A stretch of DNA of 8,560 nt from an uncultured Flammeovirgaceae bacterium (GCA_937138955.1 CAKZPJ010000539.1:1-8560), one strand, 5' to 3'; positions 1-6,881 are shown, counted from the first letter of the stretch. Made by a program: numbers and translations. Notes: a model not told the origin generated them from the sequence alone.

Positions 1-2166
1 TAACTCTCTAGTACGCGTGCGTAGTGAATAGGCTACCAAGCTAAACAATCCCAGAAAGGCAATAATAATGGCTAGTGCGCTGAAGATGGATAGTAGTTGT
101 AATTGTACTCGCTCTTGGGTATACAGCCGATTAAAAAGATCGTCGAGGAAATAATATTCCATCGGGTAAACAGGAAAAAGATCGTTCCAGATGGTTTGGA
201 TATTGGCTAAGGTTTGAGCAACTCCGACAGTTTCTACTTTGATAAGGAAGGTATTGAGCCAGATAGGCTCATAGACCATCACAGTGGGGTCTACTTCGTT
301 CTTCAGGGTTTCTTGGTGGAAGTCTCTCACTACCCCAGTAACTGGGCCGTAGGCATAGCGAATATTCCCTACCGCCCAACTGATACGCTGCCCTAGTGCT
401 TCTTCGGGAGATGACCAGCCCAATTGATGCATGGCGGTCTCGTTGATCAGATACTGAGCTGGTCGCTTAAGCATAAACTCTGCAAGAGATTCATCTTCTT
501 CCTGCTCAGTGAATGCTGCAATCTGATCAAAGCGATCTTCGCCAGCTAGCAACTCAATGTCCATCAGTTCGGTAAATCCAGGGTCTACCACCTGCATATC
601 CATGATAGGGGCTTGCTCGGGTTCGTCGTTCATTCCCTCTACCAGTACCGGGCCAGCATCACGAATTTCGCTGGAGGGTACTTGCATACAGGCCGCCACC
701 TGCTGTACTCCCGCCAGCGCAGCTACTTCATCCCGGAAAGCAGGGTAGCGTTTTTTAACTGGATTGGGTACTTCGGGAATCGCCAGAATCTGCTCAGTTT
801 GTATACCCAAATTCTTCTCTTGAATGAACTGAAACTGATCGTAGGCTACTAACGCACTGGTTACTAGTAATACCGATACTCCGAATTGTACCGCTACCAT
901 CACCCGCTTCACACTAAATTTACCTCGCTGGCCAGAAAGAGCAAAAGTCTTGCTGTGCTTAATGGCTTCCAGCACTCTAAACGAACGAAGAATTATCGCC
1001 GGATACAATCCCGCCAGCAAACCGCTTACTACGGCCAGGGCAACTAGCCCCAATACCAACCCACCCACTGGCATCAGAAACTCTACCCCCGTCAGTTGCC
1101 GGAAGTAGGGAAACAGCCCGTAGGCGAGTACGCCCGCTAATCCCATCGCCACCAACGTATACCCTACCGATTCTAGCCAAGCGTGGCTCATGATATGCTG
1201 TTGGTTCGCTCCCATCACGGTGCGGATGCCTACTTCCTGCGAGCGTCCCATCGCCAGCGCACTGCTTAGATTGACGTAGTTAATCAGCGCCACTAGTAGA
1301 ATAAACAGCCCCACGAAGAAGAAGATGGTTACGTACAACTGGTTTCCGTTAGGAACAATCTCCCGAGCCAGGTTTGACTGCAAATGAATACTGGGCAGTG
1401 GTTGGAATACGAAGGTTACCTGCGAAGCGATATTTTCGGGTTCATACTTATTGACAAAATCCGTTATTTGATCCTCCACATTCGCGATACTTGCCCCTTC
1501 ATGAAGTACGGTATACACGTAGGCCCAGCCCGCCCGTTCCTCTTGGTTGCGGTACGAAAGCAACATCTCTACGGGTAAGTGGGTATTGGAGGGCGTATCT
1601 TCCATCACTCCCGTTACTTTGTACAGTAAATCTTCGGTACCTAATCCACCGGATACGTACAAATCTTCACCCAATACATCGGTACTACCAAAATAGCGAC
1701 GAGCCACCGTTTCAGTCAGTACTACCGAGCGAGGTTCCATCAGAGCTATCTCAGGATTTCCCGCTATCAGTGGAAAGTTAAACACCTGAAATACTTCTGG
1801 GTCGGTTACGTAAGCGTACTTAGGCCGGAATTTTTCATCTTCAATCCGAATGTACTTCCGTTCGTGGTTTTGGAGGCGGATCTGGGTTTCTATTTCTGGT
1901 ACATCGTTCGGTAACTCATTTACGTAGTCCGCTGGTACCCGCGCCCAGTGTACGCCGTACTCTCCCTCCGACTGGTACTTATAAGTAGCCCGATAGATAC
2001 GATCCGCCTGCGCGTGAAAATTCTCAAAGCTAGTTTCGTAGTGTAAATAAATGGCGATAAAGATACAGGCGGCAAACCCAATCGCTAAACCAACAATATT
2101 CAGTGTGGCGTACAGCGCATTTTTTCTAAAGTTTCGCAGACTAATTTTGAGATAGTTTTTTAGCAT
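1..2166 (-). CDS. FtsX/MacB-type ABC transporter permease, C-terminus cut by window edge
   Basis: Translating from the ATG at 2166-2164 gives 722 uninterrupted codons to the window edge. The architecture is that of the large Bacteroidota FtsX-like permeases. TM1 spans about residues 17-41 and is followed by a MacB-type periplasmic domain (about 42-272). TM2 is at 277-299, then comes an FtsX core with the motif RSQEVGIRTVMGA (308-320), with TM3 about 332-352 and TM4 about 365-392. The second half starts with TM5 (about 420-441), has a second periplasmic domain (about 442-685) and reaches TM6 (about 690-714). The last visible residues, RTRTREL, normally open the second 'RTREIGIRKVLGAS' motif, so roughly 70-80 residues with two TM segments are missing. 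Family members work with a separate ATPase, either exporting substrates or as mechanotransmitters. No ATPase gene lies in the window and the substrate is unknown. There is no Shine-Dalgarno sequence. A candidate small ORF and phased direct repeats lie upstream. Confidence 0.93.
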   Translation of the reverse strand, partial: MLKNYLKISLRNFRKNALYATLNIVGLAIGFAACIFIAIYLHYETSFENFHAQADRIYRATYKYQSEGEYGVHWARVPADYVNELPNDVPEIETQIRLQNHERKYIRIEDEKFRPKYAYVTDPEVFQVFNFPLIAGNPEIALMEPRSVVLTETVARRYFGSTDVLGEDLYVSGGLGTEDLLYKVTGVMEDTPSNTHLPVEMLLSYRNQEERAGWAYVYTVLHEGASIANVEDQITDFVNKYEPENIASQVTFVFQPLPSIHLQSNLAREIVPNGNQLYVTIFFFVGLFILLVALINYVNLSSALAMGRSQEVGIRTVMGANQQHIMSHAWLESVGYTLVAMGLAGVLAYGLFPYFRQLTGVEFLMPVGGLVLGLVALAVVSGLLAGLYPAIILRSFRVLEAIKHSKTFALSGQRGKFSVKRVMVAVQFGVSVLLVTSALVAYDQFQFIQEKNLGIQTEQILAIPEVPNPVKKRYPAFRDEVAALAGVQQVAACMQVPSSEIRDAGPVLVEGMNDEPEQAPIMDMQVVDPGFTELMDIELLAGEDRFDQIAAFTEQEEDESLAEFMLKRPAQYLINETAMHQLGWSSPEEALGQRISWAVGNIRYAYGPVTGVVRDFHQETLKNEVDPTVMVYEPIWLNTFLIKVETVGVAQTLANIQTIWNDLFPVYPMEYYFLDDLFNRLYTQERVQLQLLSIFSALAIIIAFLGLFSLVAYSLRTRTREL

Positions 2167-2208
2167 GGCGTGGTTGTTGGATATTGGGTTTTGGGAATTA
2201 GGGGTTGG
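2167..2208 (-). promoter_or_regulatory. C/A-rich, nearly G-free untranslated leader of the permease gene
   Basis: On the coding strand the 42 nt directly before the permease ATG contain a single G (at 2169). They consist of loosely repeated C/A units such as CCCAAAACCCAATATCCAAC. No purine-rich Shine-Dalgarno sequence is present. An unstructured, G-poor leader fits SD-independent initiation in Bacteroidota. The functional reading is inference. Confidence 0.4.
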
Positions 2209-2232
2209 AAAAAGCCGGGAGTTTGGTACAAG

Positions 2233-2268
2233 GGGGAAGGTATGCGTATCCCGAGCTTCAACTTCCCC
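2233..2268 (-). other. Stem-loop in the permease leader
   Basis: GGGGAAG (2233-2239) and CTTCCCC (2262-2268) form a perfect 7-bp stem around a 22-nt loop, between the small ORF and the permease start. No T-run follows on the minus strand, so it does not look like an intrinsic terminator. It could be an mRNA stability or processing element, or chance. Confidence 0.3.
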
Positions 2269-2303
2269 ACGCTCAGTATTTAATCATTCACTCATTATTT
2301 TTT

Positions 2304-2369
2304 TCAAACATTCGCTAACAGCCAAGCCAATAGAATAACGATAGCAAATACGAGCAGTAGCTTTTTCAT
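2304..2369 (-). CDS. Candidate 21-residue single-pass membrane peptide
   Basis: ATG at 2369-2367 opens a 21-codon frame ending in TGA at 2306-2304. The product begins MKKLLLVFAIVILLAW and ends LLANV. It has two lysines after Met, then an unbroken hydrophobic stretch of about 18 residues, which fits one transmembrane helix with the N-terminus inside. It has no cysteine, so it is not a lipoprotein signal. It lies about 43 nt downstream of a TACTTTCG candidate -7 box and 137 nt upstream of the permease ATG on the same strand, so it would be the first gene of that transcript. It could be a regulatory membrane peptide, a leader peptide, or a chance hydrophobic frame in AT-rich DNA. I do not recognise a family. 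The coding claim rests only on composition and position. Confidence 0.35.
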   Translation of the reverse strand: MKKLLLVFAIVILLAWLLANV

Positions 2370-2411
2370 AGTCGCTTTAATCAGGTACTTCTACCAATAT
2401 TGGCATCCTCA

Positions 2412-2419
2412 CGAAAGTA
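2412..2419 (-). promoter_or_regulatory. Candidate Bacteroidota -7 promoter box (TACTTTCG)
   Basis: On the minus strand TACTTTCG matches the Bacteroidota -7 consensus TAnnTTTG at all but one position. It sits about 43 nt upstream of the small ORF start. The nearest phased GTTAA box begins 22 nt upstream of it, overlapping where the -33 element would be. That arrangement would suit regulation by a factor bound beside the polymerase. Confidence 0.4.
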
Positions 2420-2441
2420 GAGAATACTCGGAAAGAAGTGC

Positions 2442-2482
2442 GTTAATTAAATGTTAAAGCTGGTTAAAAAGTGTTAAAACGG
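2442..2482. promoter_or_regulatory. Array of four phased GTTAA(A/T) boxes, candidate response-regulator operator
   Basis: On the plus strand GTTAAT begins at 2442 and GTTAAA begins at 2453, 2463 and 2473, giving steps of 11, 10 and 10 bp, or one helical turn each. OmpR/PhoB-family regulators typically bind tandem direct repeats with this spacing. The last two boxes with flanks (2462-2482) match the site upstream of the histidine kinase (5216-5236) at 17 of 21 positions. The array lies just upstream of the candidate promoter of the small ORF and permease. That the response regulator encoded at 6862-7542 binds here is inference. Confidence 0.5.
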
Positions 2483-2494
2483 AATGCTGTTCGG

Positions 2495-3298
2495 CTAATA
2501 GCGGTAAGCAAACTCGCTATCGTCGCTTATTACTTTCACTGGGTAATTAAGTGGGTTATACAGGTACTTGGTGGTAGATTCGGTGCTAGTTTCTGTACCA
2601 GGAACAATTCGATACGAGATTGTCTTTCGTCCTACAATATTATTGGGATTTGTCCACAAACCAGGATTGCCCAATGCCCTAAGCACAGAGAACGGATTGT
2701 TCTTATCGTCGTACTCGTAAGTGAACTCGTTAGCTAACACAAATTCGGACGACGAGGCACTACTGTAGTATAACTCTCGCTTCACATTGCCTCGGTTGTC
2801 ATATTCGTAAGTGCGATACTGGGCAACTTCGCCTTCGGCATTGAGTATATTTCTTCTACTAATAGCGGCACCTTCGTACTCCAAGGTCTGCACAGATCTA
2901 TTCACAAAAGAACCATCTTCCTCAGCGTAGCTCTCTACTCTGACCAAACGGTCGTCGGCATCGTAGTGAAAGGTCTGATAGCGGTTAATGATAGTATTCC
3001 CAGCAGTCATTAACGTGGTTCTATCAATAAATACGGCAGAAAATACGCTTGAATCCAGGGCTGACTCACTGCGGTTCAAGCGTCCATTGTTGTCGTAGAA
3101 GTAGCGGGTATAATTAAATAAGCTTTCCCACTCAGTGATTTTTCCTTGTTGGTTATATTTAAAAGCAGAAGTAGTGCGCTCGTTGGATACTTCCGCTCTA
3201 ATCACGTACTGATTAACGTCCGGCTCATCCTCTTGACAGGAAGTCATAAGTCCTATGACAAGGCTAATGGCAATAAGTCGATCTATAAGCGTCTTCAT
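2495..3298 (-). CDS. Surface or periplasmic lipoprotein with YD-like (RHS-like) repeats
   Basis: The 267-residue product starts with a lipoprotein signal: basic N-terminus, hydrophobic core, then LMTSC with the likely lipidated Cys21, followed by acidic QEDEPD. Beyond that it is built of short beta-hairpin-like units resembling RHS/YD repeats. These are FKYNQQGKITEW (46-57), YFYDNNGRLNR (66-76), FHYDADDRLVRVES (110-123), YEYDNRGNVKRE (164-175), YEYDDKNNPF (194-203) and YLYNPLNYPVKV (245-256). Such small lipoproteins are common in Bacteroidota and their function is generally unknown. It is far shorter than true RHS toxins and has no toxin tip or peptidase. It is transcribed towards the permease, with no terminator visible in the 125-bp gap before the small ORF, so some readthrough is possible. 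Translation from ATG at 3298 gives a complete signal peptide, which supports that start. Confidence 0.85.
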   Translation of the reverse strand: MKTLIDRLIAISLVIGLMTSCQEDEPDVNQYVIRAEVSNERTTSAFKYNQQGKITEWESLFNYTRYFYDNNGRLNRSESALDSSVFSAVFIDRTTLMTAGNTIINRYQTFHYDADDRLVRVESYAEEDGSFVNRSVQTLEYEGAAISRRNILNAEGEVAQYRTYEYDNRGNVKRELYYSSASSSEFVLANEFTYEYDDKNNPFSVLRALGNPGLWTNPNNIVGRKTISYRIVPGTETSTESTTKYLYNPLNYPVKVISDDSEFAYRY

Positions 3299-3645
3299 TG
3301 TTGGTTGTGCTCCACAGAGCTTTTTGCAGACTAAAAAATGTGAATATTAAGCCTCTCCCGCGCAATACTGTGCGTAACCACTGGCTACTTGTATAAGATA
3401 CTCATTATAGAGCAATAAAAAAACTTGATGCTCCTGTATTACATTCCCACCTTCTGCGTTTACTTAGGGTAAATAGCGATAGCTATACCACTTCTCTTTA
3501 TTACTTCTCTTCTTCTATTTCTCTATTCTTCTCGGTGATTAGTATGCCCTGTGCTTAATTATGCGCTTGGTTAACCGCTCCTCTATCGGCGTAGCTATCG
3601 GTCTGTCTACTTGTATAATTTTAACCTATATAATAATTGTATCTC
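3299..3645. other. Divergent intergenic region between two lipoprotein genes
   Basis: No convincing gene is seen in these 347 bp, which must hold the divergent promoters of the flanking lipoprotein genes. The sequence CTACTTGTATAA occurs twice in direct orientation (3385-3396 and 3607-3618), the second copy 27 nt before the ATG at 3646. A pyrimidine-rich tract on the plus strand covers about 3489-3533. The inner core TAGCTAT recurs near 3480 and 3592. None of these is a clear consensus promoter. Confidence 0.5.
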
Positions 3646-4941
3646 ATGAAAAATGTATTTGGAATTTTGTTAGTTGTATTTACTACCCTATTAGCCAGTT
3701 GCTCCGAAGAGGAAGGAATTGATCCTACTCCCGAGCCTGATATTGAGGAGGTAACAGCAGCGTTTGATGCTGCTTCTACCGACATTCAGATTGGAGGAAG
3801 CACAACCTTCACCGATCAGTCTGGCGGCCAGCCTACTTCTTGGAATTGGACGTTTGAAGGAGGAGAGCCAGCGAACTCTACCGAGCAAAATCCGGTAGTA
3901 GTTTACAACACGCCCGGTGTTTACGACGTAAAACTTACCGTTGCTAACGAAACATCAGAGCACTCCCAAACCAAAAGCGAATTAATCACGGTGGAACCCA
4001 CTACGGAAACTGATGCCGTAGCAGCTAACTTTACAGCAGACAAAGACTCGGTGGCAGTAGATAGCAGCGTACAATTTACCGATGCTTCTACGGGTAACCC
4101 AACTTCCTGGAACTGGACATTTGAAGGCGGCACTCCGGCAAATTCTACTGAACAAAGCCCAATCGTAAGTTATGATACTCCGGGCGCTTACGCCGTAAGT
4201 CTGACAGTTTCTAACGGAGATGCTGAGCATACGCTGGCCGTTGATAGCATGATCGTGGTGGTTGAAGACACTGCCAATTTTACCCTGGCTGGACAATGGC
4301 TACTAGAAGATAATTCTACCGGCGTACTGATGGGTTCTATTGTAGAGTATAACCCAGAAACGAACGAGGCTACACTGGTGCACATTGAAACCAATACCCA
4401 CTGCTTCGAGCTGGATGATGTCTCGTGGATAGATATTGAATCTACCGATGATGGATTTACGCTGAAGGAGATGTACCGCAACTGTATCACCCACATTTAC
4501 GCAGAATCCAGCATGACGATTGTCAATGAAAATGAACTCTACATGGAAGGCGTATTTCAAGGAGTACCTTTTAACCGTACCTGGGTACGCTACGAATGTG
4601 AGGCGGAATATGATCTAGATACTTATCTCAACGGAAATTGGGAAAACGTGACCGAAGACGACGCACTAACTGGGGTACAAATCAAAGCTGACTTAACTAC
4701 CGGAAAAGGCGTAGTAGTAGATGATGCGGACAACGGTCTTTGTTGGGCAGTAGACGATCTGGCCTGGGACGAGATTCAACCAGCCGTCACCTGTAGCGGT
4801 TACTGGGTAAGTGGCTTAGTAAAAGACTGTGTTTCGGAAGAGCGAGTCACTTACTACATTCGTATTTTTGACGAAAACACTTTCCACTATGAAGACGATT
4901 TTGGAACAATTGTAGCTGAGTTTAAGCGAGTGGAGGAGTAA
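3646..4941 (+). CDS. Lipoprotein with two PKD domains and a duplicated C-terminal module
   Basis: I choose the ATG at 3646 (431 residues) over an in-frame TTG at 3637, because the ATG gives a clean lipoprotein signal: MKN, hydrophobic core, LASC with lipidated Cys19, then acidic residues. Two PKD domains follow at about 36-117 and 125-207, sharing PTSWNWTFEGG and ending in the usual GxYxVxLTV strand (91-99, 180-188). PKD domains are Ig-like folds common in extracellular proteins of Bacteroidota and serve as spacers or in binding. The rest (212-431) is a tandem pair of about 105-residue modules. Each has a G-x-W start, a motif C-[FW]-x-[VL]-DD-[VL]-x-W-x-x-I (253-264, 366-377), a second Cys (280, 395) and an EN-x-x-x-[YH] strand. 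I do not recognise that module; a lipocalin-like barrel is possible. No catalytic motif is evident. A strong terminator follows 33 nt after the stop. Confidence 0.88.
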   Translation: MKNVFGILLVVFTTLLASCSEEEGIDPTPEPDIEEVTAAFDAASTDIQIGGSTTFTDQSGGQPTSWNWTFEGGEPANSTEQNPVVVYNTPGVYDVKLTVANETSEHSQTKSELITVEPTTETDAVAANFTADKDSVAVDSSVQFTDASTGNPTSWNWTFEGGTPANSTEQSPIVSYDTPGAYAVSLTVSNGDAEHTLAVDSMIVVVEDTANFTLAGQWLLEDNSTGVLMGSIVEYNPETNEATLVHIETNTHCFELDDVSWIDIESTDDGFTLKEMYRNCITHIYAESSMTIVNENELYMEGVFQGVPFNRTWVRYECEAEYDLDTYLNGNWENVTEDDALTGVQIKADLTTGKGVVVDDADNGLCWAVDDLAWDEIQPAVTCSGYWVSGLVKDCVSEERVTYYIRIFDENTFHYEDDFGTIVAEFKRVEE

Positions 4942-4974
4942 GCGAACTTACGTTATTCGTGTTGTTAAAATTTG

Positions 4975-5006
4975 AAAGGGAGTATTGTACTCCCTTTTCT
5001 TTTTTT
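4975..5006 (+). terminator. Rho-independent terminator of the PKD lipoprotein gene
   Basis: AAAGGGAGTA (4975-4984) and TACTCCCTTT (4988-4997) form a perfect 10-bp stem with a TTG loop. It is followed by a T-rich tail (4998-5006, interrupted by one C). It lies 33 nt after the stop codon and separates this gene from the two-component operon. Confidence 0.9.
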
Positions 5007-5215
5007 GAGTTACTGCGTACCAGTGAATGTATTTTGGTGCTCAACTGCAAAGAATGAGCTTTATTTCGAGTGGAGCGTTAGTTGTTGTTCATTTTTGACT
5101 AGGTGTCCCCATCATTGCCACGGGGTGGCTCCCACAAAAGCGAACCTCAACCTTTGCAGACCTCCGCCACAATGCGCTTTCCAATACACACTGATACAAA
5201 AACTGCCGACTCTCT
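5007..5215. other. Intergenic stretch before the two-component operon, with a structured GC-richer block
   Basis: No credible gene is seen. A block at about 5100-5180 is GC-richer than its surroundings and contains small inverted pairs: GCCAC/GTGGC (5117-5121 and 5125-5129) and AAAGCG/CGCTTT (about 5138 and 5175). It could be a dispersed repeat, a small RNA or an old insertion remnant; the sequence alone does not decide. Confidence 0.4.
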
Positions 5216-5236
5216 TGTTAAAAAACGTTAAATCGG
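5216..5236. promoter_or_regulatory. Paired GTTAAA boxes upstream of the kinase gene, candidate autoregulatory operator
   Basis: GTTAAA occurs at 5217 and again at 5227, exactly 10 bp apart, and the second is followed by TCGG. The 21-bp site matches 2462-2482 at 17 positions. It ends 34 nt before the kinase ATG, so it probably overlaps or adjoins the operon promoter; TATGCGTT (5252-5259) is a poor but possible -7 box. Direct repeats with this spacing suit an OmpR-family regulator, so autoregulation is the likely reading. Confidence 0.5.
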
Positions 5237-5270
5237 GACAATTTTCAGTGCTATGCGTTATAGTTAAGAG

Positions 5271-6881
5271 ATGAATCGACGGAAGATATACGTAATCGTA
5301 GTGCTGATGAGCGTGGCACTGACCGGGTTAGTGAGTTTCCAGGGGTACTGGATCAATGAGACTGTGCAGGCTAACCAGCAACGCTTCAATCAAAATGTGT
5401 ACGAAGCCCTAAACACGGTAGTACACCAACTGGAACAGCAGGAGGCCTACGGACTAGCGTACCAGACATTCGGGCAACAGGTTTTACAGCTAGACACTAA
5501 TGATGCCTATCCAATGGGAAACCGTCCGGCGAATCGTCGCCCGGCGGGGCACCGGCAGACATCTACATTTTCCTCTCAGTTCCAAGTCATTCAGCGGGGG
5601 CAAAGCCAGTCGTTTGTTTATTCGTACAACCAAACCAACGGACGGGCGCAAGCTGATGTATCGGTAGGAGTGGCTCCGGCGGACTCACCGGCGGTGCTTA
5701 CGGTGCGCCCGCCCGATCTGAGTAAGCATCCGGTGCTAGTGTATCAGGAGCAGATGCGGAAGTTGGAGCAACGCACCAATATGTTTGAAGAGGCTATTCA
5801 GCAGCTTATTTCTGGCACTCGCCCCGTACATAGCCGAGTTTCTAATCAGCAGTTAGATACATTATTGCAAATTGCTTTGGGTAATCGTGGTATTCATACG
5901 CCTTACCAGTACGCCGTAGTAGACGCCCGGGAAGATAGCGTACTCATGGCGAGTACTCCTCAGTTTGCCGAGTTTCTGCCGGGTGATGCCCAGGTAGCCC
6001 TTTTTCCCAACGACTTTGTGCCCTCTCGAGCGTTTCTGAATATTGAATTTCCTCAGCAAAGCTGGTACTTACTCAAGCAGATTTGGTTAACACTAATCTC
6101 GTCGCTGCTGTTTACTGGCATTGTGGTGTACTGCTTCTTCTACGCCATCAGCACCATCTTTCGGCAGAAGAAATTATCTGATATGAAGAATGACTTCATT
6201 AACAACATGACTCACGAGTTGAAGACGCCCATTTCTACGGTTTCATTAGCGGTAGAAGCCCTTCAGGATGAGCAGATGGCGCAGAATCCTAACATATTAC
6301 ATCGGTATCTGGGGATCATTAAAGAAGAAAATACCCGACTAGGTTCGCAGGTAGAGCGAGTGCTACAAATTGCTTCACTGGATAAAAAAGACTATACACT
6401 GAAGCGAGAAGAAGTTGACGTACATGAGCTAATTCAAAAAGTAGAGAAGAACGCTATACCCTCTATCAGTAAACGAGAGGGTCTACTCAGTATTGATCTA
6501 AAGGCTGATTGCCCAACGGTTTGTGCCGACCCCCACCATCTATCCAATGTACTAACCAATCTGATTGATAACGCTAACAAATATTCTCCCGAAGCTCCGC
6601 AAGTGACACTACGCACCAAAAGTACTCGCAACGGGCTGGTGGTTGAAGTGCAGGACCGGGGCATGGGCATGAACCGGGAAGTACAAAGCAAAGTGTTTGA
6701 TAAATTCTACCGCGCCCCCACCGGCAACCTTCACGATGTGAAAGGTTTTGGACTGGGATTATCTTACGTACAGTCTATTGTAGAAGCCCACGGCGGGCAG
6801 GTTTCCGTACAATCAAAATTAGGTGAAGGTAGCACATTCAACGTTTATTTACCCTACGAATATGAAGGTACTACTGGCTGA
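5271..6881 (+). CDS. Membrane sensor histidine kinase, RprX-like
   Basis: The 536-residue product has TM1 at about 6-26, a periplasmic sensor region (27-268) and TM2 at about 270-295. HisKA follows almost at once, with no room for a HAMP domain. The H-box is FINNMTHELKTP with phospho-accepting His315. The ATPase domain shows the N-box NLIDNANKY (Asn430, Asn434), the G1 box DRGMGM (462-467), the F-box VFDKFYR (475-481) and the G2 box GFGLGL (492-497). All catalytic motifs are intact. It should autophosphorylate and pass phosphate to the regulator encoded just downstream, whose gene overlaps it by 20 nt. The N-terminal pattern (FQGYWI...NQxRFNQNVYEALN) and the partner resemble the RprX/RprY systems of Bacteroidota. 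The stimulus is unknown. Residues about 80-100 are a Pro/Arg/Gly-rich, probably flexible linker inside the sensor. Confidence 0.95.
   Translation: MNRRKIYVIVVLMSVALTGLVSFQGYWINETVQANQQRFNQNVYEALNTVVHQLEQQEAYGLAYQTFGQQVLQLDTNDAYPMGNRPANRRPAGHRQTSTFSSQFQVIQRGQSQSFVYSYNQTNGRAQADVSVGVAPADSPAVLTVRPPDLSKHPVLVYQEQMRKLEQRTNMFEEAIQQLISGTRPVHSRVSNQQLDTLLQIALGNRGIHTPYQYAVVDAREDSVLMASTPQFAEFLPGDAQVALFPNDFVPSRAFLNIEFPQQSWYLLKQIWLTLISSLLFTGIVVYCFFYAISTIFRQKKLSDMKNDFINNMTHELKTPISTVSLAVEALQDEQMAQNPNILHRYLGIIKEENTRLGSQVERVLQIASLDKKDYTLKREEVDVHELIQKVEKNAIPSISKREGLLSIDLKADCPTVCADPHHLSNVLTNLIDNANKYSPEAPQVTLRTKSTRNGLVVEVQDRGMGMNREVQSKVFDKFYRAPTGNLHDVKGFGLGLSYVQSIVEAHGGQVSVQSKLGEGSTFNVYLPYEYEGTTG

Noticed and set aside
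1384..1781. Plus-strand frames at 1384-1578 and 1491-1781
   Set aside because: They are antisense to the well-supported permease gene, and their products show no domain-like pattern.
2471..2737. 88-codon plus-strand frame
   Set aside because: It is antisense to the 3' end of the YD-repeat lipoprotein and starts in the phased-box array. It is explained as a shadow.
2495..3298. RHS polymorphic toxin reading of the YD-repeat protein
   Set aside because: It is only 267 residues, with a lipoprotein signal, a handful of degenerate repeats and no core peptidase motif or toxin tip.
3637..3645. TTG at 3637 as start of the PKD lipoprotein
   Set aside because: The ATG at 3646 gives a standard lipoprotein signal with the positive charge at residue 2. 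The TTG only adds three uninformative residues.
3982..4560. Minus-strand frames opposite the PKD lipoprotein
   Set aside because: They are mirrors of a strongly supported coding frame, with no independent motif or start context.
4972..5274. 100-codon plus-strand frame
   Set aside because: It begins inside the intrinsic terminator. Its Cys-rich product has no recognisable pattern, and it runs across the operator and promoter region of the kinase operon.
6823..6861. ATG at 6823 as start of the response regulator
   Set aside because: It adds 13 residues before the canonical receiver start MKVLLAEDD and lies deep in the kinase gene. The ATG at 6862 fits the fold and gives the usual short overlap.
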